Positions 53,854 through 63,204 of a DNA stretch of 64,000 bases are shown piece after piece. Source of the stretch: Bacteroidota bacterium (GTDB lineage: Bacteria; Bacteroidota; Ignavibacteria; Kapaibacteriales; UBA2268). How positions within the stretch are numbered: position 1 is the first letter of the stretch; each line of letters begins with the position of its first letter. A program made the position numbers and the translations under genes. The stretch is from positions 1 through 64,000 of the forward strand of contig JAJXYC010000008.1 in NCBI GenBank assembly GCA_021780815.1, written 5' to 3'. The notes below the pieces were generated by a model. That model worked only from the letters and a program-made list of their open reading frames with translations. It was not told the origin of the DNA and did no database searches.

Positions 53854-54836
53854 TGTTTGAAAAATCAAGTAATTTGAAACAATTGCTTTTGACCGTTACT
53901 TTCGCATTTGTGTTTTTATTTGTAAATTTTGTATTTTCAAATGCACAATATAATAATTCTTTTAAAGCCTTCCTTGATACAAATTCAGGATTAATCGGGG
54001 ACCATATCCATCTAAAATTAAGTGCAGAAATTAATAAGGATTACTCAGTTACATTCCCTGCCTTATCGGATAGCATTGGTAAATTACAAATTATTGCGAA
54101 AAGCAAAATTGATACAATTAAAAACAACAATTTCATAACATTAAATCAAAATATTACAATTACGGCATTTGATAGTGGTTATTTTCAAATACCTCAACTT
54201 TATTTTATTTTACAACGCAAAGGAGACAGTTCAACGACACCATCAGCCACAGATGCTCTTTCTCTTGCTTTTCATTCTGTCCCTATTGATACCACTAAAC
54301 CTATCAAAGATATCAAACCTCCTTTAGATGTTCCTTTTGATATTTTCGATTATATCTGGTATTTTGTTGTTCTTATTTTAATTGTAATCGGAGCTTATTT
54401 TGGTCTTAAATATTATAAATTGCATAAAAATAAAATACAAGAAAAACCAAAATATGACCCGAAAGTTCCGGCTCATATTCAAGCATTACTTGATTTAGAA
54501 AAATTAGAGCAAGAACGTTTATGGCAAAATGGGAAAATAAAAGAATATTATTCTGCTCTTACAGATATTTTCCGTTTATATATTGAACGCCGTTTTGCTT
54601 TTCCTGCATTAGAATCAACAACAAATGAGATTCTACATCAAATAGAACAGTTCATTTCAGGAGAACAAATATTAAAAAACTTGAAATATGTTCTTGAAAC
54701 AGCAGATTTAGTAAAATTTGCCAAAGAAATTCCTGCTCCAAATATTAACGATGAAATTTTAAAATTAACAAGAAATATTATTGAAGCAACTATACCAATT
54801 GAAACTGATTTAGAAATAAACAAAGAAGACCAATGA
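53853..54836 (+). CDS. Bat-operon membrane protein
   Basis: 327 residues from the ATG at 53853, set by a strong GGAGGAGG ribosome binding site ending 10 bases upstream and by the TAATG overlap with the previous stop codon; a frame from 53835 exists but is less likely. A leader/anchor (about 8-32), a periplasmic beta domain (about 35-150), a central membrane segment (about 160-180) and a cytoplasmic helical domain (about 195-327) match the BatD-like or DUF4381-like protein found between DUF58 and vWA genes. It overlaps the next gene as ATGA. Confidence 0.8.
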   Translation: MFEKSSNLKQLLLTVTFAFVFLFVNFVFSNAQYNNSFKAFLDTNSGLIGDHIHLKLSAEINKDYSVTFPALSDSIGKLQIIAKSKIDTIKNNNFITLNQNITITAFDSGYFQIPQLYFILQRKGDSSTTPSATDALSLAFHSVPIDTTKPIKDIKPPLDVPFDIFDYIWYFVVLILIVIGAYFGLKYYKLHKNKIQEKPKYDPKVPAHIQALLDLEKLEQERLWQNGKIKEYYSALTDIFRLYIERRFAFPALESTTNEILHQIEQFISGEQILKNLKYVLETADLVKFAKEIPAPNINDEILKLTRNIIEATIPIETDLEINKEDQ

Positions 54837-55822
54837 AAATCAATTTTGCAAATCCTGATTATTTCTATTTATTGTTGCTTATTCCAATATTAGTGTATAT
54901 CTATTTTTGGAAAATAAAAAAAACAAGCCCGACACTATTAATTTCAACAACAATCTTTATTCAAAAGTTTGGCTCATCTTTAAGAGTAAAGTTTAGGTAT
55001 TTGCCATTTATTTTAATAATTTTAGGAGTAATTTTATCCATTATTGCTCTTGCCAGACCTCAGTCAAGTTCATCAAGAAAAGAGATACAAACCGAAGGTA
55101 TTGATATAGTTATTGCGATTGATGTATCAACTTCTATGTTAGCCGAAGATTTAAAACCAAATAGAATCGAATCAGCCAAAAATAATGCGATTAAATTTAT
55201 TCAAAATAGACCTAATGATAGGATAGGCTTGGTGGTATTTTCAGGAGAAAGTTTTACACAATGCCCTGTAACAATTGACCATTCCATTTTAATAAATTTA
55301 GTAGAGAAAATCAAATCAGGAATGATTGAAGATGGTACAGCAATAGGTATGGGTCTTGCTACTGCCGTTGCAAGATTAAAAGATAGCAAAGCAAAAAGTA
55401 AAGTAATAATATTATTAACCGACGGGGTTAATAATATGGGCTTTATTTCTCCGCAAACTGCCGCTGAAATTGCTAAAACATTTGGCATTAAAGTTTATAC
55501 AATTGGAATTGGTACACTTGGATTTGCTCCTTATCCTTTCAAAACACCTTTTGGTGTACAATATCAAAATGTTCAAGTCCAAATTGATGAAGGTATCTTA
55601 AAAGAGATTGCCCAAATTACAAATGGGAAATATTTCCGTGCTACTAATTCTAAATCATTAGAAGAAATTTATAAAGAAATTGATAAGATGGAAAAAACTA
55701 AAATTAATGTTTCATTTTATACGAAAAAGACTGAACATTACTTGATTTTTGCTGTTCCATCTTTAATTTTATTTTTAATTGCAATTACTTTAAAATATAC
55801 AGTTTACAGAAAAATCCCATAA
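54833..55822 (+). CDS. batA: BatA-like von Willebrand A membrane protein
   Basis: 329 residues. Two N-terminal membrane segments (about 8-26 and 56-75), the vWA domain with the complete metal site DVSTS at 97-101 and TDGVNNMG, and a C-terminal membrane segment (about 305-325). This is the Bacteroidota aerotolerance (BatA) architecture, with the vWA domain in the periplasm. Expected to act with MoxR and DUF58 in envelope stress or complex assembly. The stop codon lies in the terminator hairpin. Confidence 0.9.
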   Translation: MKINFANPDYFYLLLLIPILVYIYFWKIKKTSPTLLISTTIFIQKFGSSLRVKFRYLPFILIILGVILSIIALARPQSSSSRKEIQTEGIDIVIAIDVSTSMLAEDLKPNRIESAKNNAIKFIQNRPNDRIGLVVFSGESFTQCPVTIDHSILINLVEKIKSGMIEDGTAIGMGLATAVARLKDSKAKSKVIILLTDGVNNMGFISPQTAAEIAKTFGIKVYTIGIGTLGFAPYPFKTPFGVQYQNVQVQIDEGILKEIAQITNGKYFRATNSKSLEEIYKEIDKMEKTKINVSFYTKKTEHYLIFAVPSLILFLIAITLKYTVYRKIP

Positions 55823-55844
55823 TAAAATATTTTTATTATGGGAT
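55814..55844. terminator. Convergent bidirectional terminator
   Basis: Arms ATCCCATAATAAAA and TTTTATTATGGGAT pair over 14 bp around a short ATA-type loop, between the Bat operon and the SDR gene. The BatA stop codon (55820-55822) lies inside it. Confidence 0.88.
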
Positions 55845-56633
55845 TTATAATGTTCTAAGAAAGCCACCATCAACTGGTAAGTTAATTCCAGTGATATAAT
55901 TTGCAAAATTAGAAGCAAGAAATGCAACGGCAAATCCAATTTCATCAGCAGAACCAATTCGTTTTTCTGGAATGTTTTCAGTTAATTTATTTATTTCAAT
56001 TTCAAAAGTAGTTCCATTACGTTCAGCTTCACTTTGAAATAATGATTTCAACCTTTCTGTTAAAATGTAACCGGGCAAAAGATTATTTACGGTGATCCCA
56101 AAAGGTGCAACTTCACGAGATAAAATTTTTGCCCAACTGGAAATTGCACCACGAATTGTATTAGAAACACCTAAATTATCAATTGGTTGTTTTGCTCCAA
56201 TTGAAGTAATATTAATAATTCGTCCATAATTTTCTTTTTTCATACCAGGCAGAACAATTTGCGTAAGTAATTGATATGCAATTAAATGCGAATTAATTGC
56301 TAATTGAATATCTTCAACACTTGCTTCAGATATTTTACCAGATTTTGGACCACCAGAATTATTAACAAGAATATGAAAAGTTCCAAATTCTTTCAATTTC
56401 GGCAAAAGTAACTCGTTTAATTTATTAGGTTCAGATAAATCAGCAGTTAAATAATCAAATCGCTGATTTTCATTTTTATGTAATTCATTTATGTTGTTTA
56501 GAAGTTTACTTTCAGAACGAGCAATTAACAGAAGGTTTGCACCACAAGATGCGAACTGTTTTGCTATTGCCCAGCCAATACCTTGCGAAGCACCACAGAC
56601 AATAGCATTCTTTCCACTTAAATCAATTTTCAT
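55845..56633 (-). CDS. SDR-family oxidoreductase lacking the YxxxK motif
   Basis: 262 residues. Rossmann motif GASQGIG near 14-20 and NNSGGP near 91-96 show an NAD(P)-binding short-chain dehydrogenase. The catalytic Ser is in NITSIGA, but the position of the Tyr-x-x-x-Lys pair reads VSNTIRGA, with Ser and Arg. A known SDR group has the same SNTxR sequence, often annotated as 3-oxoacyl-ACP reductase. Substrate is unknown and activity may not be that of classic reductases. Single gene, convergent with the Bat operon. Confidence 0.85.
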   Translation of the reverse strand: MKIDLSGKNAIVCGASQGIGWAIAKQFASCGANLLLIARSESKLLNNINELHKNENQRFDYLTADLSEPNKLNELLLPKLKEFGTFHILVNNSGGPKSGKISEASVEDIQLAINSHLIAYQLLTQIVLPGMKKENYGRIINITSIGAKQPIDNLGVSNTIRGAISSWAKILSREVAPFGITVNNLLPGYILTERLKSLFQSEAERNGTTFEIEINKLTENIPEKRIGSADEIGFAVAFLASNFANYITGINLPVDGGFLRTL

Positions 56634-56749
56634 AGTATTACTTTCAATCTAATTTAAAAATATTATTTGATGAATTAGAAAAGAATTTATTTTATTGTTA
56701 ATTTGCAGTTTTATTTTTTACACATTTACAATTTTTATAAAGTATAAAA

Positions 56750-58390
56750 ATGAGTAGTTCACTTTCAAAAAGTTTTCAGACAAAATATATTTTCATCACT
56801 GGCGGAGTATTATCTTCTCTGGGCAAAGGAATAGCATCTGCTTCTATCGGATTAATTTTGAAGCAATGTGGGTTTAATGTCACAATTATGAAATTAGACC
56901 CATATATAAATGTAGACCCAGGCACAATGAACCCTTTCCAACACGGAGAAGTATATGTTACAGATGATGGGGCAGAAACAGATTTAGATTTAGGTCATTA
57001 CGAAAGATTTTTAGGCGAATCTTTAAGTAAAAAGAATAATCACACAACAGGACAAGTTTATTATACGGTGATTAACAAAGAAAGACGTGGAGAGTATTTA
57101 GGAAAAACTGTCCAAGTAATTCCACATATAACAGATGAAATAAAACGTAGAATATTATCTTTTGATGGAGAAAAAGATTTTGTAATTATTGAAATTGGTG
57201 GAACAGTAGGCGATATTGAATCTTTGCCTTTCTTAGAATCACAAAGACAAATCGGTTTACAATTTGGACATAAAAGAGTTTTGAATATTCACCTAACTTA
57301 TGTTCCTTATATTGCCTCATCAGGAGAAATTAAAACAAAACCAACCCAACATTCTGTAAAAGCTTTGATGGAATATGGTATTCGCCCTGATATTTTACTT
57401 TGTCGTAGCGAGAATAAATTAAATAAAGAAATTAAACAGAAAATCGGTCTTTTTTGTAGTGTTGAAGAACAATCCGTAATTGATGTTCCTGATGCAGTAC
57501 ATACAATTTATGAAGTTCCTTTAGCTTTTAAAGCACAAGGTTTACATAAAATTATCTTTGATAATCTGCAAATTGTAGATGGAGAGCCTAATTTAGATGA
57601 TTTCAAAAAATTCGTTGATAGAATTCGGAAGCCTCAATATGAAGTTACTGTTGGATTAGTCGGTAAATATACTCAATATCGTGATTCATACAAAAGTATT
57701 ATTGAATCTTTTATCCATGCAGGTTCAATTAATAATGCCAAAGTAAATATTGAGATGGTCAATAGTGAAGATATCAATGAAGAAAATGTAGTAGCAACGC
57801 TTGAAAAACTTGATGGTATATTAATTGGTCCAGGTTTTGGAAAAAGAGGAATTGAAGGAAAAATTCTTGCTATTAATTATGCAAGAACCAATAATATCCC
57901 ATTCTTTGGTATTTGCTTAGGCTTGCAATGTGCTGTGATTGAATTTTCAAGAAATGTTTGCGGATTGCCCAGAGCAAATTCTGCTGAATTTGAAAAAACA
58001 GACCAAAATGTCATTGATTTAATGGAATCTCAAAAAGCAATAAAAGACAAAGGTGGTACTATGCGATTAGGAGCCTACCCCGCTATTGTAAAAGAAAATA
58101 CATTAGCATTTAAAGCTTACAAAAGTACTAATATTTCTGAACGCCACCGTCATCGTTTTGAAGTTAATAATGACTTTCGTAAATTGCTTGAACAGAATGG
58201 CTTAGTTATGAGTGCTACTTCACCTGATAATTCATTAGTGGAAATAATCGAATATCCTAACCATCCTTGGTTTGTTGGAGTACAATTCCACCCTGAATTA
58301 AAATCTCGGGCTATCACTGGTCATCCATTATTTATTGACTTTATCAAAGCTTCTTTAAAAGAAAGAAAAAGAAAAATGACTAAAAAATAA
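56750..58390 (+). CDS. pyrG: CTP synthase
   Basis: 546 residues, the usual length. Synthetase domain (1-270): [14 protein letters not shown] at the start, [18 protein letters not shown], and the UTP-binding HLTYVPYI. Glutaminase domain (300-540): GPGFGKRG, the catalytic Cys in FFGICLGLQ, and the HPEL end motif. It makes CTP from UTP using glutamine and ATP. It is transcribed alone; no close partner gene is seen. Confidence 0.98.
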   Translation: MSSSLSKSFQTKYIFITGGVLSSLGKGIASASIGLILKQCGFNVTIMKLDPYINVDPGTMNPFQHGEVYVTDDGAETDLDLGHYERFLGESLSKKNNHTTGQVYYTVINKERRGEYLGKTVQVIPHITDEIKRRILSFDGEKDFVIIEIGGTVGDIESLPFLESQRQIGLQFGHKRVLNIHLTYVPYIASSGEIKTKPTQHSVKALMEYGIRPDILLCRSENKLNKEIKQKIGLFCSVEEQSVIDVPDAVHTIYEVPLAFKAQGLHKIIFDNLQIVDGEPNLDDFKKFVDRIRKPQYEVTVGLVGKYTQYRDSYKSIIESFIHAGSINNAKVNIEMVNSEDINEENVVATLEKLDGILIGPGFGKRGIEGKILAINYARTNNIPFFGICLGLQCAVIEFSRNVCGLPRANSAEFEKTDQNVIDLMESQKAIKDKGGTMRLGAYPAIVKENTLAFKAYKSTNISERHRHRFEVNNDFRKLLEQNGLVMSATSPDNSLVEIIEYPNHPWFVGVQFHPELKSRAITGHPLFIDFIKASLKERKRKMTKK

Positions 58391-58549
58391 ATACAGTCCC
58401 AAATTTATATTACTTTCTTTTAACTTTTAGCAATTTCTTATTTTTAGATATTACTTTGTATTTTTATAATTAATCTATTTTTTCCCTTAATTATTTAACT
58501 TTTTCGTTTATAATATTTTATAATTAATTTAAATTTTAAAAGGTTTGTT

Positions 58550-58843
58550 ATGAGTAAAATTCAAAAAAAATTCAAGACCTCTTATACAGCAATTGAAATG
58601 AAAAGTTGGGTATCAATGAATATTTTACCACTTCCATTATTCAGTCAAATCGTAAACTCTTCTACTTGGTACGATAACACTTTATTTATTGATACAAAGT
58701 TTGGAAAAGGGAACATAATTTTACAAGATAATCTAATAGAAGTTGATTTTGAATTAAACATTATGGGCAGTATGGCAAGTAAGTCAATTGAAGAAGCATT
58801 AGATAAAGAATTCAAAAAGCTTGAAACTAGAAATTCAAATTAA
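58550..58843 (+). CDS. Small PHA-system-like protein
   Basis: 97 residues, no signal. It has WYDNTLFIDTKFGKGNII, a conserved D-x-L-I-E-V-D-F-E-L strand and a C-terminal helix (KSIEEALDKEFKKL). This pattern matches small polyhydroxyalkanoic-acid system proteins (the granule-region family). Assignment is moderate; no PHA synthase is in the window. A purine-rich AAAAGG precedes the ATG. Confidence 0.5.
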   Translation: MSKIQKKFKTSYTAIEMKSWVSMNILPLPLFSQIVNSSTWYDNTLFIDTKFGKGNIILQDNLIEVDFELNIMGSMASKSIEEALDKEFKKLETRNSN

Positions 58844-58862
58844 AAGTCTTTGTAATTAATTT

Positions 58863-58870
58863 TAATTTTG
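58863..58870 (+). promoter_or_regulatory. Bacteroidota -7 element TAATTTTG
   Basis: Exact TAnnTTTG, 48 bases upstream of the outer-membrane protein start codon. Confidence 0.45.
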
Positions 58871-58917
58871 TAATTTAGATTATTGTCAATTTTTATTTTA
58901 TTAAAATTTAATTTGCT

Positions 58918-59514
58918 ATGAAAAAGTATTTGTTTTATGCATCAGTCTTACTAATAGTTTTAAACATATTTAGTCCGTTATTACAAGCACAAGATTACGA
59001 TGAAAATAACGGAGGAAGCGAAGAAGTAATAGATGGAATTTCCAAATCTATTTTCTTTGATTTAGGATTTGGAGGTCCCGCTGGACTTTCCGGAGGGTTA
59101 GGTTTCCGATATTCTTATTTTAGTTTCACGTTAGGTTTGTCCGGATTCGCAAACAAAGTTCCAGCATATCAAATAAACAACTACGGCACTGGTATCAATG
59201 CCTCTCAGCCATTGCCTGTTGGATATTCACAAGAAAGTTATTCTGCTTTAATTGTAACAGGTGATTTTGGCTTTAACTACGAAATAGCACCTAAAATTAT
59301 TGCATTTGCTTCTATTGGCTATTATTCTCAACAAGACACAATACTTGCTCACGATTACAAACAAGATTTACGTTATTATTATAAATATTATACTTCTTCT
59401 GGACTTTGTTATAGCATTGGTGGTGAATATACCATCGCTGATAATATTAATGTAGGAATAGGTTATCATACAAAAAGAGGTGTTTTTGGACGAATCGCCT
59501 ACACCTGGAAATAA
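58918..59514 (+). CDS. Small outer-membrane beta-barrel protein
   Basis: 198 residues. Signal peptide (about 1-24, ending LLQAQ), an acidic N-terminus, then alternating beta strands (FDLGFGGPAGLSGGLGFRY, then YYYKYYTSSGLCY) and an end typical of an outer-membrane barrel (GYHTKRGVFGRIAYTWK). No family is recognised. Its 3' end overlaps the next gene by 35 bases. Confidence 0.65.
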   Translation: MKKYLFYASVLLIVLNIFSPLLQAQDYDENNGGSEEVIDGISKSIFFDLGFGGPAGLSGGLGFRYSYFSFTLGLSGFANKVPAYQINNYGTGINASQPLPVGYSQESYSALIVTGDFGFNYEIAPKIIAFASIGYYSQQDTILAHDYKQDLRYYYKYYTSSGLCYSIGGEYTIADNINVGIGYHTKRGVFGRIAYTWK

Positions 59515-60478
59515 ATCTTTTGCTAATTTAAGATTATTCTTTAAAACACTCCAATCACGAGGTGTTTTGCTATCTTTTATTTTTGCTTTGTCAATTTGGT
59601 TATATATTACTTTGCAAAATTCCTTTTCTATTGCAATAGATGTCCCTGTAGAAATTAAATTAAACGAAGACCAAACCATTGAATCAAATATGCCGAAATA
59701 CCTTACTGTTGAAGTCAAAGGAAAAGGTTGGGATCTCTTTAATTTAAAATATTTTAGTAAATCGCAAAAATGCTTGTTAGATTTGTCTTCTTATCCTGAA
59801 AATACAAAATCAATAGTTATTAATTATTCTAAATTATTACAAAGTTTAGTTTCTTTGGAGCAATACGAAATCAAGTCTATCAGTCCTGAAAGCATAATCC
59901 TATCTATGGTACCAATATCAAAAGCACAAAAACCTGTTGCTACAAACATCAATATTGAACCTCGCGAAGGATTTATTGTAGTGGGCAAAATATCATTAGA
60001 ACCTAACTTTATTGAAGCAAAAGGTTATAAAAATTTTTTAGATTCACTCGATAGTATCCATACAGAACATACCTCTATTTCTGATGTTCATAGCGATATT
60101 TCTGGCCTAATTAATTTAGTTAATAATAATTATCCAATTATTAAAATTAATCCAAAAAAAGTTAAGTATTATGCCAATGTCGAACAACGTTGTGATATGT
60201 TGATTAAAAACGTCCCTGTTAAAATCAGAGGCGGAATATTACCAAATACAAATTTAATTCAAAACCAATATATTTCTGTTTATATTTCTGGCGGAGTCGA
60301 CGAAATTGCGAAGATTGATCCTGCACAACTAACCGCTTTCATTAATATTGAAAAAGTACTCAATGATACAACTGGTATTTTGCTACCTGAAATTGATCTA
60401 CCTGATAATATTATATTACTCAAAACAGACCCACCATTCATTTACCATTATTTTGTTAATTCGGGAACTTTAAATTAA
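59480..60478 (+). CDS. YbbR-like domain protein
   Basis: 332 residues if the GTG at 59480 is used, which overlaps the previous gene and suggests coupling; the true start may be slightly downstream. One membrane anchor (about 28-46, LLSFIFALSIWLYITL) is followed by repeated beta modules of about 80 residues (VPVEIKLNEDQ, LTVEVKGKGWD, VPVKIRG), as in the YbbR/CdaR family, which elsewhere controls the diadenylate cyclase CdaA. No cyclase gene is adjacent. Extracytoplasmic. Confidence 0.75.
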   Translation: MFLDESPTPGNKSFANLRLFFKTLQSRGVLLSFIFALSIWLYITLQNSFSIAIDVPVEIKLNEDQTIESNMPKYLTVEVKGKGWDLFNLKYFSKSQKCLLDLSSYPENTKSIVINYSKLLQSLVSLEQYEIKSISPESIILSMVPISKAQKPVATNINIEPREGFIVVGKISLEPNFIEAKGYKNFLDSLDSIHTEHTSISDVHSDISGLINLVNNNYPIIKINPKKVKYYANVEQRCDMLIKNVPVKIRGGILPNTNLIQNQYISVYISGGVDEIAKIDPAQLTAFINIEKVLNDTTGILLPEIDLPDNIILLKTDPPFIYHYFVNSGTLN

Positions 60479-60692
60479 GAATATTTTATGATCCAATTAC
60501 TTACGAATAATTTTATTGAATTAAATAATAATAAAAATTTTTGTTCGTCAAAATTACTTTAATTGATTTTTTTTTAATAATTTGTGTATTCATAAATGTT
60601 AAATATTATAAATTACAATCATAAACAGCAAAAAGGAGGAAAAATATAGGGGGAAAAATACATAATTTTTTGTTTAATTAAATTTACTTTGT

Positions 60693-61466
60693 ATGGTTTT
60701 AAAAAAGAAAAATAATACTTTAAAAATAATATTAAAAAATTTCAAAATTGCTCCTTTCACAATCTTAATTGTCTTTTCTATTATATTAATTACCAAAGCA
60801 GAAGATAAAAATTCACAGCCATTAAAATACGATTACGAAAGCGTTATTGCTGATGAATTTAACTCTCAAAATAGATTAAATCAAACATTAAAAGATATGA
60901 CTTTCTATAAAGAGGAAGGTATCTCTTCTTTTTATGGGAAAAGGTTCCATGGGAGAAAAACTTCCAGCGGAGTAAAATTCGATTTAAATAAATTTACTTG
61001 TGCACACAAAACCTTGCCTTTTGGAAGTATCTTAAAAATTACAAATAAAAATAACGGGTTAAGTTCACTTGCTATAATTAACGATAGAGGTCCATTTATC
61101 CGAAAAAGAATTATTGACCTTTCGCAAGCAGTAGCAAGCCAAATAGATGCTTTGGGTATTCCAGATGTAAAAATAGAAACATTACAATTTAAAGAAAATA
61201 CTGATTCAACTATTTTCCGAAGTAAATATATTGCTTTTCCTTTAATTGAAAATATTCAATATACATCGTTTGATAATTTAAATATATTAAAAAGTTCATC
61301 AGACTTTTCAGAACTAATGGTATTATTGCACCAGTTACAAGATATAAATCCAAAAATTCCTTATTGCATAATGCTATCAGCCAATGATTACTTCTTCAAT
61401 AAAGATTATAGAACTTATTATCTTGGTATTTTATTAGAACCGAATAAATTCGCTGAAAAATTATAA
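60693..61466 (+). CDS. rlpA: RlpA-like septal ring lytic transglycosylase
   Basis: 257 residues. Membrane/leader segment (about 17-35) and a double-psi beta-barrel domain (about 70-165) with SSFYGKRFHGRKTSSG, AHKTLPFGS and INDRGPFIRKRIIDLS, all typical of RlpA. These enzymes cleave denuded glycan strands at the division site. There is no SPOR domain; the C-terminal 90 residues are unrelated. The 214-base gap upstream contains an AAGGAGG motif not placed before any gene. Confidence 0.9.
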   Translation: MVLKKKNNTLKIILKNFKIAPFTILIVFSIILITKAEDKNSQPLKYDYESVIADEFNSQNRLNQTLKDMTFYKEEGISSFYGKRFHGRKTSSGVKFDLNKFTCAHKTLPFGSILKITNKNNGLSSLAIINDRGPFIRKRIIDLSQAVASQIDALGIPDVKIETLQFKENTDSTIFRSKYIAFPLIENIQYTSFDNLNILKSSSDFSELMVLLHQLQDINPKIPYCIMLSANDYFFNKDYRTYYLGILLEPNKFAEKL

Positions 61467-62117
61467 TTACTTTTTAAATGTATTTAAACCTTTCGCTACG
61501 ATTAATTTAGCAATAGATTTGACAAAATCAGTATTTACTTGGGAAGTAGCATTTACACTTACAAAATAACGGTCGTTTAAACTTAAAGCACAAGTCGCAA
61601 TTTGGCTGTCTTTATTTAATTCTTCATAAAGCCAGCTATTAGGAATATCAGGAAGTTTAGAAACTTGCATAAATAAAGATTTATTATCTATTGAATGCTC
61701 CAAAGCTCTCCACCCTGTAACGCCAGTCAATAAAGAAATTGCCATATTGTAGTCAAACATATCAATATCAATAGTGTTATCCCCTTTAGTAAATTGAATG
61801 GATAAATTGGAATAAGTTAAATTATCTAATTTCAAATTCATCCCATTTGCTTCACCTCGGACATATCCCGGAATATCCGGTATAAAATTGCCTAATTGTT
61901 GCCAATCAAGTGCAATAGTATCACCACTTTTTTTCCTTTTTTCCAATTGTTGTTCAGCATTATCAATATTTTTATTAATTTTTTCTCCTTTTACTAATAT
62001 ACTTTCTAAATCATCATCATCTATTTGTTTATCATCTTTGTGCTTGCAAGCATTTGATAAAAACATTAAAGAAAAAATTAACGTTAAAAAGATTAAGTAA
62101 AAATTAAACTTTTTCAT
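61467..62117 (-). CDS. Hypothetical lipoprotein
   Basis: 216 residues. Lipobox SNAC with Cys 24, a Lys/Asp-rich linker (KHKDDKQIDDDD), a short coiled-coil-like stretch (about 45-65) and a mixed domain (about 68-216) with LDWQQLGNFIPDIPGYV and a MAISLLTGVTGW segment. I do not recognise the family. Its stop codon lies directly against the end of rlpA (61466/61467), convergently. Confidence 0.65.
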   Translation of the reverse strand: MKKFNFYLIFLTLIFSLMFLSNACKHKDDKQIDDDDLESILVKGEKINKNIDNAEQQLEKRKKSGDTIALDWQQLGNFIPDIPGYVRGEANGMNLKLDNLTYSNLSIQFTKGDNTIDIDMFDYNMAISLLTGVTGWRALEHSIDNKSLFMQVSKLPDIPNSWLYEELNKDSQIATCALSLNDRYFVSVNATSQVNTDFVKSIAKLIVAKGLNTFKK

Positions 62118-62156
62118 ATTGCCTCATATTAATTTACGAAATTATAAAAATAAATT

Positions 62157-63161
62157 TCAATCTATATTGCCACGATGAAGAAACTCTAAAACATCAGTAA
62201 CACCATATTGATTTAAAGCATCACTAATTACACTAGTATTGGTTTGTAATTCCTTGATATATTCTAACATACCTTGCTGTTGCCACAAAAAGTTTTGAGG
62301 TAAATTCGGGAACTCTCTGCTTAATACCCCATATTTATTCAACGAAGGAGTAGACCAGTACCATATAAAAAGTTGTACTCTTGTTTCTTCGTTTGATTGA
62401 GTTAAAGCAAGTGGTAAAAACACGTTCAAAATAATTTCTCTTCTTAATGCCAAACCTTCCTGTGCAATCTTTGTCTTAAGCAACTGAACTAAATTATCAG
62501 CAATTGATTCAATTTCATTTAAAGAAAGTAATTTTAAGTATTGAGACATCAAAGAACCAGAGATGTTACGCATAATTGCTTCCGATTGTTCTTCCTTGTA
62601 GAATGGTCTTCTTTTTTTGGAATAATATCTATCTAGAAAATCTTTGGTTAGATGAATAATGGCTTGTTCCAAACCTTTTTCATTGATAACTTTTTGTGCT
62701 TCTGTTGTATGCCGTAAAAGCCTTACTAATGAATAATTCTGAAGTTCTTCTAATGAAAATATATCAACATTTTTTTTGGGATTTGCAAATTTTTCTTTAT
62801 AGATATCAATAATTTTCTCTTCTTTTAAAACAAGAGTAAGAAACTTTCTATCTAACTTTGCATCATTTTTAAATACTATGTGCAAAATTACAGAATTGTA
62901 TCTTTCATCATCATTATGGCTATGCTCAATCCAATTGCTGGAAGCAAAATGGAATTCTGCATCACCAATAATAATCTTACTATTAACCAGAAGAGCCATT
63001 TCTAAGAAATCAGGTCCTTCATTCGGATTAATTCTACCAGGCGATAGCACTTGAATTTTTATTCCATCGTCTAACTCTATTATTTTAGAAGGGTCAGATA
63101 AATAAAATTGAACAGCTTTCTGTAGTTCTTTTTCACTTATTTTATTATTGTTACTTTTCAT
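62157..63161 (-). CDS. DUF2851 family protein
   Basis: 334 residues. The N-terminal half has GRINPNEGPDFLEM, IIGDAEFHFASSNW and YNSVILHIVF, which match the DUF2851 family, in which a GD-x-E-x-H strand recalls restriction-nuclease-like folds. The C-terminal half is helical and ends DVLEFLHRG. The role is unknown. It is divergent from the S41 peptidase gene. Confidence 0.85.
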   Translation of the reverse strand: MKSNNNKISEKELQKAVQFYLSDPSKIIELDDGIKIQVLSPGRINPNEGPDFLEMALLVNSKIIIGDAEFHFASSNWIEHSHNDDERYNSVILHIVFKNDAKLDRKFLTLVLKEEKIIDIYKEKFANPKKNVDIFSLEELQNYSLVRLLRHTTEAQKVINEKGLEQAIIHLTKDFLDRYYSKKRRPFYKEEQSEAIMRNISGSLMSQYLKLLSLNEIESIADNLVQLLKTKIAQEGLALRREIILNVFLPLALTQSNEETRVQLFIWYWSTPSLNKYGVLSREFPNLPQNFLWQQQGMLEYIKELQTNTSVISDALNQYGVTDVLEFLHRGNID

Positions 63162-63204
63162 TAATGAGAAATTAATTTTATTAAACGTAAATTATTAAAT
63201 TTAA

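Noticed and set aside
60633..60639. AAGGAGG as ribosome binding site of a short gene
   Set aside because: No start codon follows at a suitable distance, and a TAG lies within about 12 bases.
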